Assembly (NCBI GenBank): GCA_022072085.1
Contig: JAJVII010000001.1
Location: forward strand, 1 to 64,000
Reading direction: 5' to 3'
Length of the DNA: 64,000 nucleotides
From: Phycisphaerae bacterium
Lineage (GTDB): Bacteria; Planctomycetota; Phycisphaerae; JAJVII01
In this document: piece after piece, positions 1 through 8,540 of the stretch
How the letters are laid out: the number at the start of each line of letters is the position of its first letter
Numbering within the stretch: the stretch's first letter is position 1
Translations under genes and position numbers: made by a program
Notes under the pieces: generated by a model
Databases searched by the model: none
What the model saw: the letters and a program-made list of their open reading frames with translations, nothing else
What the model was told of the DNA's origin: nothing

Positions 1-620
1 GGCGGACGCGGGCCGCGCGGGCGGGCCATCGCATCAGGCTCAGGCCGCTCGACGCGGATGACCTTGGGGCCCTTCAGTTCGGCAGGCGCCGGGATGTTCT
101 TGGCCGGTTCGTAGGCGGGCTTGGCCGGCTTCTTCAGTTCCTCCCCAACCTCCGGGACCTCTTCGACCACGGGGCTTTCAGCGGCGACTTCCGGGGACTC
201 ATCGCCAGCCGGCGTCTCGGTCGCGGGGACTTCGGGCGCGGCCTCGACCTGCGGCTCCTCGACCGCAACGACGACTTCGGCATCCGGCGGCGCAGGCTCT
301 TCGGCGGCCGGTGTCTCGGCCGGCGCTTCCTCGACAGCGGTGGCTGCCTCGGCTGCCTCGGCCTCGGGCGTCTCCTCTTCGACCTTCTTCTTCTTGCGGC
401 GTGCGGTGCGGCGTGCCTTCTCCAGGTCGACGTGTTCGGCTTCCTCGACGGCCGTCACGTTGGCGCCGGCGGTGAACCACTCACGGATGGTGGCCACCTG
501 GCCGGCCGACAGGGTCGACATGTGATTCTTGATGTCCAGACCTTCGGCGCGGCACTTCTTCAGGACAGCCTTGCTGTCTACCTCGAGTTCCCTGGCCAGC
601 TCAAAAACTCGCGTGCTCAA
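1..620 (-). CDS. infB: Translation initiation factor IF-2, N-terminal part (3' end outside window)
   Basis: About 206 codons are visible. The protein opens with STRVFELARELEVDSKAVLK, the IF-2 N-terminal helical domain, and then becomes a long Ala/Glu/Pro/Val-rich linker with a basic RRTARRKKKK patch, as is usual before the GTPase core; that core lies beyond the left edge. The start chosen is TTG at 618-620: the frame has no ATG near the conserved beginning, and GGGAGG lies 5 bases upstream. A GTG at 633-635 is in frame but has no ribosome binding site. The gene follows nusA by 123 bp on the same strand, the classical nusA-infB order. IF-2 places initiator tRNA on the 30S subunit and promotes subunit joining. 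Confidence 0.9.
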   Translation of the reverse strand, partial: MSTRVFELARELEVDSKAVLKKCRAEGLDIKNHMSTLSAGQVATIREWFTAGANVTAVEEAEHVDLEKARRTARRKKKKVEEETPEAEAAEAATAVEEAPAETPAAEEPAPPDAEVVVAVEEPQVEAAPEVPATETPAGDESPEVAAESPVVEEVPEVGEELKKPAKPAYEPAKNIPAPAELKGPKVIRVERPEPDAMARPRGPRP

Positions 621-743
621 AAAGACCTCCCGCACATCGTCTCAGATGCGCTCCAGATGCCGTCGACGCCCATCGGGCTCGCCGCCGGCTGATCGAACAA
701 GAGGCGGTCACGGGCCATGCCCGCCCGCCCCGGCCGGGGAAGC

Positions 744-2366
744 TCAGCTCCCCGACGACTCCGTCTGCGACGGGTCAGCCTGCCCGGCCTCGGGCTGCGG
801 CTGATCGGACGCTTCCTCACTCGCTGGGACCGCGTCGGCCGGCGCGGAATCGGATGCCTGCGGAACAGCCGGTTCGTCGGCTGCCGGGGCCTGACCCGCG
901 GCGGCCGCTTCGGCGTCGGCCTGACGCTTGCGGGCGATCGCCAGCCGCTGCTCGAGCGTGAGCGGACCGCCGCCCTCGCGCGGCACAGCCGCCACGTCGT
1001 CCGCCGCCGCCAGCGGCACCCGCGGCACGGTCCCGCCGCCCAGCCCGACGGCTGCGGCGCGGCGTTCGAATTCCTCGGCCTGCATCTTGGCACGGGCCTC
1101 GGCGACCTGCTCGGCGGTCATCTCGCCGGCGGCCAGCTTGCGGGCCCACTCGGCTTCCTGCTCCTCGCGGGCCTTGCGGGCAGCCTCGGCGCGCTGCTTG
1201 GCCTCGGCCTGCTCGGCGAGAATCTTCTTGGCCTCTTCCGCGGCGACGGTGACGATCCGGCCGCCCGTGTCGGCGTCGGCGCCGGCCAGTTCGACCAGCG
1301 AGTCGGCCCCGACGTCCTCGATGTCCAGCAGGCTGATGATGCCCAGGGCGATCATCTTGTCGAGAATCTCGTCCGTAACGCCCTCGACCGGCTTGAGCGT
1401 CTTGACCATGCGGTCCAGGCCGATGTTGTATTCGGCCGGGGTCAGGATATCGATGTCCCAGCCGGTCAGCCGGGCGGCCAGCCGCACGTTCTGGCCGCGC
1501 TTGCCGATCGCGAGCGAAAGCTGGTCCTCGTTGACGACGACGGTCGCCCGTCCCAGTTCGAAGCAGAGGGAGATCTGATTGATCTCCGCGGGCTTGAGGG
1601 CGTTGGCGATGAGCACCTGGGACGACTCGTTCCAACGAACGATGTCCACTCGCTCGCCGCCCAGTTCGTCGACGATGTTGTTGACGCGGCTGCCGCGCAC
1701 GCCCACGCAGGCGCCCAGGGCGTCGACCTTGGCGTCGATGCTGGTGACGGCGATCTTGGTGCGATAGCCGGCCTCGCGGGCCAGGGCCTTGATCTCGATG
1801 ATCCGCTCGGCCACCTCGGGCACTTCCAGCTCGAAGAGCCGGTGAACGAAATCGGGGTGGCTGCGGGACAGGACGATCTTCACCTGATGGGGCGTCTCGC
1901 GGACCTCCAGGATCATCGCCCGGATGCGGTCGCCGACGTGGTGAGTCTCGCCGGGGATCTGCTCGGAGCGCGGCAGGAAGCCCTCGCCGCGGCCGAGGTT
2001 GACGGTAATGGCCCCACCGTCCACGCGGGTGACCGTGCCGGTGACGATGGCGCCTTCACGTTCCTTGTATTCATCGAAAAGGCTGCCGCGTTCGGCTTCG
2101 CGGATGCGCTGAATCATGACCTGCTTGGCGGTCTGGGCGGCGATTCGGCCGAGGTCGCGAACGTCGATCGGGGCCCCCTCGCGCAGGGCGATGATGTCGC
2201 CGCTGCTGCGGTCGATGGAGATGTCGAAGTCCTCGTCCTCCTCGGAGGCGTAGTACTTGCGGGCAGCCGACACCATCGCGGCCTCGAGGTCCTGGAAGAG
2301 GATCTCCTTCTCGATGTTCTTGTCGCGGCTGATAGAGTCGACCAGCCTGATCAGCTCCTGATTCAT
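744..2366 (-). CDS. nusA: Transcription termination/antitermination factor NusA
   Basis: 540 residues. In order: RNA-polymerase-binding N-terminal domain (about 1-100, beginning MNQELIRLVDSISRDK), S1 domain (about 103-170), KH1 with GVRG near 222, KH2 with AIGKRGQNVRLAARLTGW near 286-303, one helix-hairpin-helix region (about 325-380), then a low-complexity Ala/Glu/Pro tail of about 160 residues. The two acidic repeats that end E. coli NusA are not evident. NusA binds RNA polymerase and nascent RNA and modulates pausing, intrinsic termination and antitermination. rimP, usually just upstream of nusA, is missing here; an ABC ATPase gene and a terminator hairpin occupy that position. Confidence 0.96.
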   Translation of the reverse strand: MNQELIRLVDSISRDKNIEKEILFQDLEAAMVSAARKYYASEEDEDFDISIDRSSGDIIALREGAPIDVRDLGRIAAQTAKQVMIQRIREAERGSLFDEYKEREGAIVTGTVTRVDGGAITVNLGRGEGFLPRSEQIPGETHHVGDRIRAMILEVRETPHQVKIVLSRSHPDFVHRLFELEVPEVAERIIEIKALAREAGYRTKIAVTSIDAKVDALGACVGVRGSRVNNIVDELGGERVDIVRWNESSQVLIANALKPAEINQISLCFELGRATVVVNEDQLSLAIGKRGQNVRLAARLTGWDIDILTPAEYNIGLDRMVKTLKPVEGVTDEILDKMIALGIISLLDIEDVGADSLVELAGADADTGGRIVTVAAEEAKKILAEQAEAKQRAEAARKAREEQEAEWARKLAAGEMTAEQVAEARAKMQAEEFERRAAAVGLGGGTVPRVPLAAADDVAAVPREGGGPLTLEQRLAIARKRQADAEAAAAGQAPAADEPAVPQASDSAPADAVPASEEASDQPQPEAGQADPSQTESSGS

Positions 2367-2463
2367 GCCTGTTCCTCACAGCAAAATGGGTCCGACTGAT
2401 CGGCCTGACGGGCGACCGACGCCCGGAGGCCTGCTTGTGCTCGTTCACTCGATGCGCCCAACA

Positions 2464-2491
2464 AAAAAGTGGGCGCCAAGTCCCACTTTTT
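2464..2491 (-). terminator. Intrinsic terminator hairpin between the ABC ATPase and nusA
   Basis: A perfect 10-bp inverted repeat, AAAAAGTGGG (2464-2473) and CCCACTTTTT (2482-2491), with an 8-base loop. Read on the minus strand it ends in a run of six T, so it should terminate transcripts of the ABC ATPase gene that stops at 2650. The A/T tails on both sides could let it work in both directions. A related AAAAGTG/CACTTTT hairpin lies at 7187-7211. Confidence 0.65.
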
Positions 2492-2649
2492 CGAGTCGCG
2501 ACGGATGTCCGCCGCCTCAACCGGAGGGGGATTCCCGGCGGGGCGGACCGCTGCCATGCAGCGGCCCCGGCAAGGGCATAACGCTGCCCTGCCTGCCCGC
2601 ATCCCTGCGTCTCCCGGCGTGCCAGGAGAGGGCGAGTTGCTCGCCCGGC

Positions 2650-3789
2650 CTACCCACCGACGGAAGCTCCGTTGAGGCTGACGTTCATGCCGGTCTCTCC
2701 GGGCTCGAAAAAGTGCACCCGACGCATATCCAGACGCATCGGGAGCTTCTGTCCTTCCTCGATCTTCGCGTGGGCGTCCACGCGACAACAGACGTGGTCG
2801 TGCCGGGCCGTCTTCACGAAGACGTCCATCTTGTCGCCCAGCGGCTCGACCACGGTCACCTCGACGTTCAGGGCGTTGTCCGGACCGGCGAAGTCCCCGT
2901 CGCTCCGCTCCGAGACATTCTCCGGGCGGACGCCCATCACCAGTCCGGCCTGCCCCGCGTATCGGCCCAGCCCTTCGCGATGCCGATCGGGCACGCGAAT
3001 CCGGTTGCCCGGACCCTCCACGAAGTAGAGGTGTCCGCCCTCGGACAACAAGTCGCCCGTGAACATGTTCATCGGCGGCGAACCGATGAAACTGGCCACG
3101 AAGCGGTTGGCCGGGTAGTCGTACACCTCAAGCGGCGGGGCGCACTGCTGCACCAGGCCGTCCTTCATCACCACCACGCGGTCGCCCAGGGTCATAGCCT
3201 CTTCCTGGTCGTGCGTGACGTACATCGTCGTGGTCATCAGCTTGCGGTGGAGTTTTTTCAACTCTCCGCGCATCTCCACCCGCAGCTTGGCGTCCAGGTT
3301 CGACAGCGGTTCGTCGAACAGGAAGGCCTTGGGCTGGCGGACGATCGCCCGTCCGACCGCGACCCGCTGCCGCTGCCCGCCCGAGAGGGCCTTGGGCTTG
3401 CGGTCCAGCAGGTTGCCGATGCCCAGTATTCTGGCCGCCTCCTGGACCCGCTCCTCGATCTCCTTCTTGGGATACTTGCGGAGCTTGAGCCCGAAGGCCA
3501 TGTTCTTGAATACCGTCATGTGCGGATAGAGGGCGTAGTTCTGAAAGACCATCGCGATGTCGCGATCCTTTGGCGGCACGTCGTTGACCACGCGATCGCC
3601 GATCCGGATGCGCCCTTCGGATATCTCTTCCAGTCCCGCCACCATCCGCAACGTCGTGCTCTTGCCGCAGCCCGACGGACCGACCAGCACGACGAACTCC
3701 TGGTCCGCAACGTCGAGATTGAACCTGTCCACGGCCTTGACATTACCCGGATACACCTTGCTGACATCCTCAAGGAGTACCCTGGCCAT
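2650..3789 (-). CDS. ABC transporter ATPase, MsmK/UgpC (MalK-type) sugar family
   Basis: 379 residues, starting MARVLLEDVSKVYPG, with GGAGGAAG ideally placed before the ATG at 3787-3789. Walker A GPSGCGKST (37-45), Q-loop VFQNYALYPHMTV (81-93), signature LSGGQRQRV (135-143), Walker B AFLFDE (155-160) and an H-loop in YVTHDQEEA. The C-terminal third is the OB/TOBE regulatory region typical of MalK-like subunits, so the likely substrates are oligosaccharides or glycerol phosphate. No permease or binding-protein gene lies nearby, so it probably serves permeases encoded elsewhere, as MsmX/MsmK-type shared ATPases do. It has its own promoter at 3878-3905. Confidence 0.93.
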   Translation of the reverse strand: MARVLLEDVSKVYPGNVKAVDRFNLDVADQEFVVLVGPSGCGKSTTLRMVAGLEEISEGRIRIGDRVVNDVPPKDRDIAMVFQNYALYPHMTVFKNMAFGLKLRKYPKKEIEERVQEAARILGIGNLLDRKPKALSGGQRQRVAVGRAIVRQPKAFLFDEPLSNLDAKLRVEMRGELKKLHRKLMTTTMYVTHDQEEAMTLGDRVVVMKDGLVQQCAPPLEVYDYPANRFVASFIGSPPMNMFTGDLLSEGGHLYFVEGPGNRIRVPDRHREGLGRYAGQAGLVMGVRPENVSERSDGDFAGPDNALNVEVTVVEPLGDKMDVFVKTARHDHVCCRVDAHAKIEEGQKLPMRLDMRRVHFFEPGETGMNVSLNGASVGG

Positions 3790-3877
3790 AGACTTCCTCC
3801 GCCGCAGGCTGAACGCCGGTATCGCCGGCGCCCGCCAGACAACCAACGCAACGCCACATTCCGTTGCAGAATCTGGA

Positions 3878-3905
3878 ATTATAAGTCCGCCGGCAGCCGA
3901 GTAAA
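3878..3905 (-). promoter_or_regulatory. Sigma-70-type promoter for the ABC ATPase gene
   Basis: On the minus strand TTTACT (3900-3905), 16 bp, then TATAAT (3878-3883), about 90 bp upstream of the start codon. The -10 is a perfect consensus and the -35 matches 4 of 6. Confidence 0.55.
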
Positions 3906-3950
3906 GGGGATTTTCGCGTATTGTGCCCTCTCCAATCCGTCTGCGGGGGC

Positions 3951-3978
3951 TTGCCATTTGTCCGGGATACGATAAATT
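3951..3978 (+). promoter_or_regulatory. Possible promoter for the secreted propeller gene
   Basis: TTGCCA (3951-3956), 16 bp, TAAATT (3973-3978), in the only AT-richer patch before the plus-strand gene starting at 4062. Both boxes are partial matches. Confidence 0.3.
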
Positions 3979-4061
3979 CGAGACAGAAGCCGGCCGACTG
4001 CACGTTGTCTTCATGTCCCGACAGACCGGCCGGCCAGCCAAACCTTCAGGGAGACCTGCCC

Positions 4062-6518
4062 ATGACGACGCGCTACGTACGCTGGCTGGGGACCATCGCG
4101 TTCTGCCTCGCCGTCGCCCCGGCCGCCTGGGGCGAAATCGGCTTTTCCGACGCCCCCACCGTTACCCGCGCCGACGGGGGCTGGACCGTTGCGTTCGCCG
4201 CCTCGGCGCCCACGGACGTCGAGTTGGCCGTACTGGACAAGGACGGCAAGGTTGTCCGCCACCTGGCCGCCGGCGTCCTGGGCGGCGACAAGGTCGCCGC
4301 ACCGCTGCAACCCGGCCTGGCCCAGAAGATCGCATGGGACGGCGCCGACGACGCCGGCGTCAAGGTTGACCCAGCCGGCCTGCTCGTCCGCGTTCGGCTG
4401 GGCATGGGCGTGAAGTTCGGGCGCATCATCGGCTCCAGCCCCTACACCGGCGAGATCACCACCGGGGCCCCGTCCGACAGCGTGGCCATCGACGGCGAAG
4501 GCAACCTCTATGTGAAGATGGGCTCGTTCGTCCACCAACTCCACGAGCACATTCCCTGGCAACTCGTCAAGTTCGACCGCAACGGCAAGTACGTCCGCAC
4601 GCTGCTGCCCTACCCGCCATCGACCGACCCAGCCAAGGCCGCTGCCTTCCGTCTGATCGACACCGGCGACGGCCATCTGACGCCGGCTTCGCTGGACCCG
4701 ATGGACCCGGTCCTGTTCTCCCTGGGCGACGACCTCTGCCGCCGCCTGGTGGACGGCCGACTGGTCTTCGTCAGCGACGGCGTGCTGAACTTCCTGCCGA
4801 CCGACGGCGCCGGGCCCATCCGCAGCATGCCCATGCGGACCCGGCCCGACAAGCTGAAGTGGGCCAAGTGGCTCTCGCCGCAGGTGGCCTTCAGCCCCGA
4901 CGGCAAGTACGCTTACTACTCGAATGTCGCCAACACGCCGTACGACGGCAAGCAACCCTCGGACATCGACCCCAAGTTTCCTCAGGGGCGTGTCTACCGC
5001 CACGACCTGACCGGCGAGAAGACCGACCCCGAGCCGTTCTTCGACCTCAAGCTGCCCGACTGGGAGACCGCCAAGTATTGGATGCCCAGCGCGTGGGACA
5101 AGAAAACCGCCGCCGCCGGCATCGACGTGGACGCCAAGGGCAACGTGCTGGTCTGCGACCTTGTCAACCAGCAAGTGGTCGAGGTCAGCCCCGAGGGAAA
5201 ACAACTCTCCGCCACCCCCGCCCCGTGGCCCGACAAGGTCCTGGTCAACCGAAAGACCGGCGCTCTCTACGTCGTCAGCCGCAAGGTCTCCCGCGGCGCC
5301 CTGCCGCCGGCCACACTGCTGAAGATCGAAGGCCGCGGCGAGTCAGCCAAGGTGGTCGTCCAATTGCCCCTGAACGGCCAGGTCGGCCAGACGCTCGCGC
5401 TGGACGACTCGGGCGACACGCCGATGCTGTGGCTGGGCGGCGGGACACAGTTGGTCCCGATTCAGGACCGCGGGGAGGAACTCGTCGTCGGCAGGAGCAT
5501 CCTCAACCCCGACCGCGACGCTCTGACCTTCCTCTGCTACAGCGACGTGGACCCGCAGGCCGACCTGGTCTACGTGACCCATTCCATGGGCCCGGCGTGG
5601 CGGTATGACGGAGCGACCGGCGCGGGCGGGCTGGCGCCGATCAAGGCCGTGGACCTGGCCGTCGGACCCGGCGGCATGATCTACACCTGGGGCACGGGCG
5701 GCTGGCACGGGCCAATCACCCGCTACTCCCGGGACTTCAAGCCCGCCCCGCTGCCCAGCGGGAAGAACAGTTACGGCGAACTGAGCGGACGCTATGGCCG
5801 CGGCAACTCGGTCGCCGGCATGGACGTCGATCCGCACGGCCGCGTCTTCGCCAGCAACGGCGGCAACAGTTGCCAGGTCGTCGCCTTCGACGCCCAGGGC
5901 CAGCCGATCACGTTCAAGCAGCCGAGCCAGAGCGGTCCGGGCTCGACCACGCTTATCGGCGGAATGGTCGACCAGAGCGGCAGCATCCGCGTGGACCCAG
6001 CCGGCAACGTCTACGTCCTCCAGATCGGTCTGCCGAAGGATTTCAAGCGCCCGGCCGGCTTTGAACGCGACCCCGCCTACAACCGGGCCAGCGGGACGAT
6101 CTACAAGTTCGGACCCGGGGGCGGGCAGTTCGTCAAGGGTGTCCCCGAGGGTTCGCTGGCCGCCTATGCCGCCTGCGGGCCGATCAGCGGCAACTGGAAC
6201 TCGACCCAGTCGGTCTGCCACTGCACCAAGCCGCGGTTTGACGTGGACGGCTACGGCCGCCTCTACATCCCCAACGCGTTCAGCTTCAGTGTCAAGGTCG
6301 TCGATAACGCGGGCAACGAGATGGTCACCTTCGGCCATTACGGCAACTACGACGCCGCCGGCCCCGAAAGCGCCGAACCCAAGCCCGACATCCCGCTGGG
6401 TTGGCCGATCACCGCGGGCGCCAGCGACCGCTTCATCTACGTCGGCGACTGCCTGAACCACCGCGTCGTCCGCGTCGACAGGACCTACGCCGTGGAGAAG
6501 AGCTGCCCGGTGAATTGA
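4062..6518 (+). CDS. Secreted NHL/SMP-30-type beta-propeller protein with FlgD-like Ig domain
   Basis: 818 residues. A signal peptide (MTTRYVRWLGTIAFCLAVAP, cleavage expected near AWG/EIG) is followed by an Ig-like FlgD-type region (about 35-115; VELAVLDKDGKVVRHLA, IAWDGADDAG). The rest is a chain of propeller blades with recurrent patterns such as 'D.KGNVLVCDLVNQQVVEVSPEGK', 'VDPHGRVFASN' and 'VDGYGRLYIPNAFS'. NHL propellers usually bind ligands or proteins; no catalytic motif is recognised and the substrate is unknown. The ATG at 4062 is preferred over upstream in-frame ATGs because it begins the signal peptide and has CAGGGAG upstream. The gene is convergent with the lipoprotein gene at 6635-7177. 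Confidence 0.8.
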   Translation: MTTRYVRWLGTIAFCLAVAPAAWGEIGFSDAPTVTRADGGWTVAFAASAPTDVELAVLDKDGKVVRHLAAGVLGGDKVAAPLQPGLAQKIAWDGADDAGVKVDPAGLLVRVRLGMGVKFGRIIGSSPYTGEITTGAPSDSVAIDGEGNLYVKMGSFVHQLHEHIPWQLVKFDRNGKYVRTLLPYPPSTDPAKAAAFRLIDTGDGHLTPASLDPMDPVLFSLGDDLCRRLVDGRLVFVSDGVLNFLPTDGAGPIRSMPMRTRPDKLKWAKWLSPQVAFSPDGKYAYYSNVANTPYDGKQPSDIDPKFPQGRVYRHDLTGEKTDPEPFFDLKLPDWETAKYWMPSAWDKKTAAAGIDVDAKGNVLVCDLVNQQVVEVSPEGKQLSATPAPWPDKVLVNRKTGALYVVSRKVSRGALPPATLLKIEGRGESAKVVVQLPLNGQVGQTLALDDSGDTPMLWLGGGTQLVPIQDRGEELVVGRSILNPDRDALTFLCYSDVDPQADLVYVTHSMGPAWRYDGATGAGGLAPIKAVDLAVGPGGMIYTWGTGGWHGPITRYSRDFKPAPLPSGKNSYGELSGRYGRGNSVAGMDVDPHGRVFASNGGNSCQVVAFDAQGQPITFKQPSQSGPGSTTLIGGMVDQSGSIRVDPAGNVYVLQIGLPKDFKRPAGFERDPAYNRASGTIYKFGPGGGQFVKGVPEGSLAAYAACGPISGNWNSTQSVCHCTKPRFDVDGYGRLYIPNAFSFSVKVVDNAGNEMVTFGHYGNYDAAGPESAEPKPDIPLGWPITAGASDRFIYVGDCLNHRVVRVDRTYAVEKSCPVN

Positions 6519-6522
6519 ACCG

Positions 6523-6572
6523 TCGATGCCCCGCTCCACCTTGTCGGGGGGGGGGCTGTGCGCGGGCATCGA
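6523..6572. terminator. Inverted repeat between convergent genes, possible terminator
   Basis: TCGATGCCC (6523-6531) pairs with GGGCATCGA (6564-6572) around a 32-base loop that includes a long run of G (about 6545-6555). There is no T tract, so a terminator role is suggested only by the position between two convergent genes. Confidence 0.3.
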
Positions 6573-6634
6573 TTCCCGGCCCTTTGGCGTCGGTGGCCTG
6601 CGCCTGCCGACCGCCCGACGGACTCAAGGTGTCT

Positions 6635-7177
6635 TCACCCAGCCGGCTGCGTCGTGGCTGCGCGGGCGCGGACAAGCTCTGCCACGCGCGCCTGCACCCA
6701 CACGTCCAGCAGGTCGAAGTCGGCCAACTCCTGCGGCGACAGGTCGTGCATCAACTCGCGATACTGGTTGCAATGGGCCAGCACCTGCCAGACGCCGCCG
6801 CGGCGGACAAGGTACATGGGCGTCGGATCGAATGCCGGTTGGCCGAACTGCAAGTTCTGGTCCACGATGACCGCGGCGCATTCCCCGCGGGTGCGGGCCT
6901 GGAGAATAGCGAAGTCCTGCCGCCGGCGGACCATGCTGATCGACATGCCGGCATAGAATCGCCGGACGTCGGCCTCCCACGCACCTGGCCGCTTCATCTG
7001 CACCATCGCCATGGCCGCGTCCACCCTGCCACCCGCCAGATGGTCGTGGAACACTCGCACCGCCGCCAGGGCCGAGTCGGCCGACATCGCCGCCTGCCCG
7101 TCGCCCGACGGCGCCGAATCGCAGCCGGCCATGACCAGCCCAGTCATCACCACGCCCAACAAACGGACCGGGTGCAT
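6635..7177 (-). CDS. Predicted lipoprotein ending in TTQPAG
   Basis: 180 residues. A short signal peptide with lipobox LVMAGC (Cys near 19) points to lipid anchoring. The rest is a compact alpha+beta domain (MSADSALAAVRVFHDHLAGG... through VWQVLAHCNQY) reminiscent of DUF4878/NTF2-like lipoproteins, but the resemblance is weak and I do not assign a family. The C-terminus is ARAATTQPAG, one of several TTQP-type ends in this window. The function is unknown. The leader carries a hairpin (7187-7211) between promoter and start codon. Confidence 0.75.
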   Translation of the reverse strand: MHPVRLLGVVMTGLVMAGCDSAPSGDGQAAMSADSALAAVRVFHDHLAGGRVDAAMAMVQMKRPGAWEADVRRFYAGMSISMVRRRQDFAILQARTRGECAAVIVDQNLQFGQPAFDPTPMYLVRRGGVWQVLAHCNQYRELMHDLSPQELADFDLLDVWVQARVAELVRARAATTQPAG

Positions 7178-7186
7178 TTGCTCTCC

Positions 7187-7211
7187 GAAAAGTGGACCGG
7201 GTACACTTTTC
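7187..7211 (-). promoter_or_regulatory. Hairpin in the 5' leader of the lipoprotein gene
   Basis: GAAAAGTG (7187-7194) and CACTTTTC (7204-7211) form an 8-bp stem with a 9-base loop containing GACCGGGTA, 10 bases from the start codon. A second GGACCGGGT follows at 7165-7173, overlapping the first codons. It could act as an attenuator or translational element; no T run follows the stem on the transcribed strand. Confidence 0.4.
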
Positions 7212-7225
7212 CGACGGATACCCGG

Positions 7226-7234
7226 ATTATATCA
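7226..7234 (-). promoter_or_regulatory. Extended -10 promoter for the lipoprotein gene
   Basis: Reading the minus strand, TGATATAAT is a perfect extended -10 (TG, one base, TATAAT at 7226-7231). No good -35 box is present, as expected for extended -10 promoters. Confidence 0.5.
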
Positions 7235-7289
7235 GCACCGGGGAGATTTCCTCTTTCCGTCCACCCCGGGCCGACGGACCCTCAGGGGC

Positions 7290-7317
7290 TTGCCTGACGC
7301 GGGCCATCGGGTAGATT
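7290..7317 (+). promoter_or_regulatory. Possible promoter for the WbsX-like gene
   Basis: TTGCCT (7290-7295), 16 bp, TAGATT (7312-7317), 57 bp before the chosen ATG. Each box matches 4 of 6. Confidence 0.35.
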
Positions 7318-7373
7318 GCCGTCGGCGGCGCGGGAACGCCGCCTGGCCCCCCTTGCAGGAAAGTGATGCGGAC

Positions 7374-8540
7374 ATGCAGACGGCCGCTGGACCCCTGACG
7401 GAAATGCTCAGCCACGCAGCCCCCGCGCCGCGCGACGCATTCGACGTGGCTTGCATCTACTACCCCGGTTTTCACCCGACGCCATTCATGGAATCGTGGC
7501 ACGGGTTTGGCTGGGACGAGTGGGACATCGCCGCCCGCTGCCGGCCGCGGTTCCCCGGCCATCGCCAGCCGCTGCTGCCGGCGTGGGGAAAGTTCGATGA
7601 GAGCGACCCGGCCTGCGCCGCCCGCGAGATCGACGCCGCCGCCGACGCCGGCATCGACGTGTTTGTCTTCGACTGGTATTGGTACTGCGGCGTCGAGATA
7701 TGGAACGAGGCCCTGGACCGCGGCTTCCTGGCCGCCGGCAACCGCAGCCGCATGAAGTTCGCCCTGATGTGGGCCAACCACACGTGGCAGAACAACCACC
7801 CCGCCTCGCTCACCGAGGCCCTGCCCAACCTGCTGCCGATCCGCCACAGCGTCGAGGATCTCGATCGCGTCGCCGACCAGTGGTGCCAGCGGTACTTCGC
7901 ACGCGACAACTACTGGCGCATCGACGGCCGCCCGTGGTGCTCATTCTTCCTGCTGAGCGAACTGGTCAACCACCTCGGCGGCGAAGCCGGCGCCGGGCGG
8001 GCCGTCGAACGGTTCCGCCGACGCATCGAGTCCAACGGCCAGGGCAACCCGATGCTGGGCGTGTTCACCTGGTCGCCCGACGAGGCCGCCCGGGCCACGC
8101 GGATGGGGTTCGACGTGGTGACGACCTACAACATCGTGCGCGGCCACGGCCAGCAACCCGCCCAGCCGCTGGTCGATTACGCCGACGTCATGACCGCCCA
8201 CGTCCGCCAGTGGCAGACGATGGCCGAGGCAGGCCTGCCCTACTGGCCCGTCGTCACGCACGGCTGGGACGTGTCGGCCCGCTGCCACCCCTACGAGCCC
8301 TGGCCGCCGGTCCGCTGGAACTGGCCTTGGGGGCACATCGTCGTGAACAACACGCCCGAGCGGTTCGGCCAGCTCGTGGACGCGGCCAGGCGGTTCGTCG
8401 CAACCCAGGCAGCCGACCGCCCCCGGGCCATGGTGCTCAACGCGTGGAACGAGTGGACCGAGGGCAGCGTCCTGCTGCCGACCGCCGACCAGGGCGACGC
8501 CGTGCTGCGGTCATTGCGCGAGGCGTTGGACGGGTACTGA
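7374..8540 (+). CDS. Glycoside hydrolase family 99-like / WbsX-type protein
   Basis: 388 residues, no signal peptide, so probably cytoplasmic. Diagnostic WbsX-family blocks: CIYYPGFHPTPFMESWHGFG, VFVFDWYWYCG, LMWANHTW and the C-terminal NAWNEWTEGSVLLP. These proteins adopt a GH99-like TIM barrel and are linked to O-antigen or polysaccharide metabolism; the precise reaction is not settled. ATG 7374 follows AGGAAAG at a long spacing; an in-frame ATG at 7404 is the alternative. The last Tyr codon and the stop (TAC TGA, 8535-8540) fall inside the repeat element that begins at 8535. Confidence 0.85.
   Translation: MQTAAGPLTEMLSHAAPAPRDAFDVACIYYPGFHPTPFMESWHGFGWDEWDIAARCRPRFPGHRQPLLPAWGKFDESDPACAAREIDAAADAGIDVFVFDWYWYCGVEIWNEALDRGFLAAGNRSRMKFALMWANHTWQNNHPASLTEALPNLLPIRHSVEDLDRVADQWCQRYFARDNYWRIDGRPWCSFFLLSELVNHLGGEAGAGRAVERFRRRIESNGQGNPMLGVFTWSPDEAARATRMGFDVVTTYNIVRGHGQQPAQPLVDYADVMTAHVRQWQTMAEAGLPYWPVVTHGWDVSARCHPYEPWPPVRWNWPWGHIVVNNTPERFGQLVDAARRFVATQAADRPRAMVLNAWNEWTEGSVLLPTADQGDAVLRSLREALDGY

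Noticed and set aside
717-2399. A 560-codon plus-strand open frame opposite nusA
   Set aside because: It mirrors nusA in an antisense frame. High GC at third positions keeps antisense frames open; the composition (Gly/Asp/Leu/His-rich) is not protein-like and nusA is certain.
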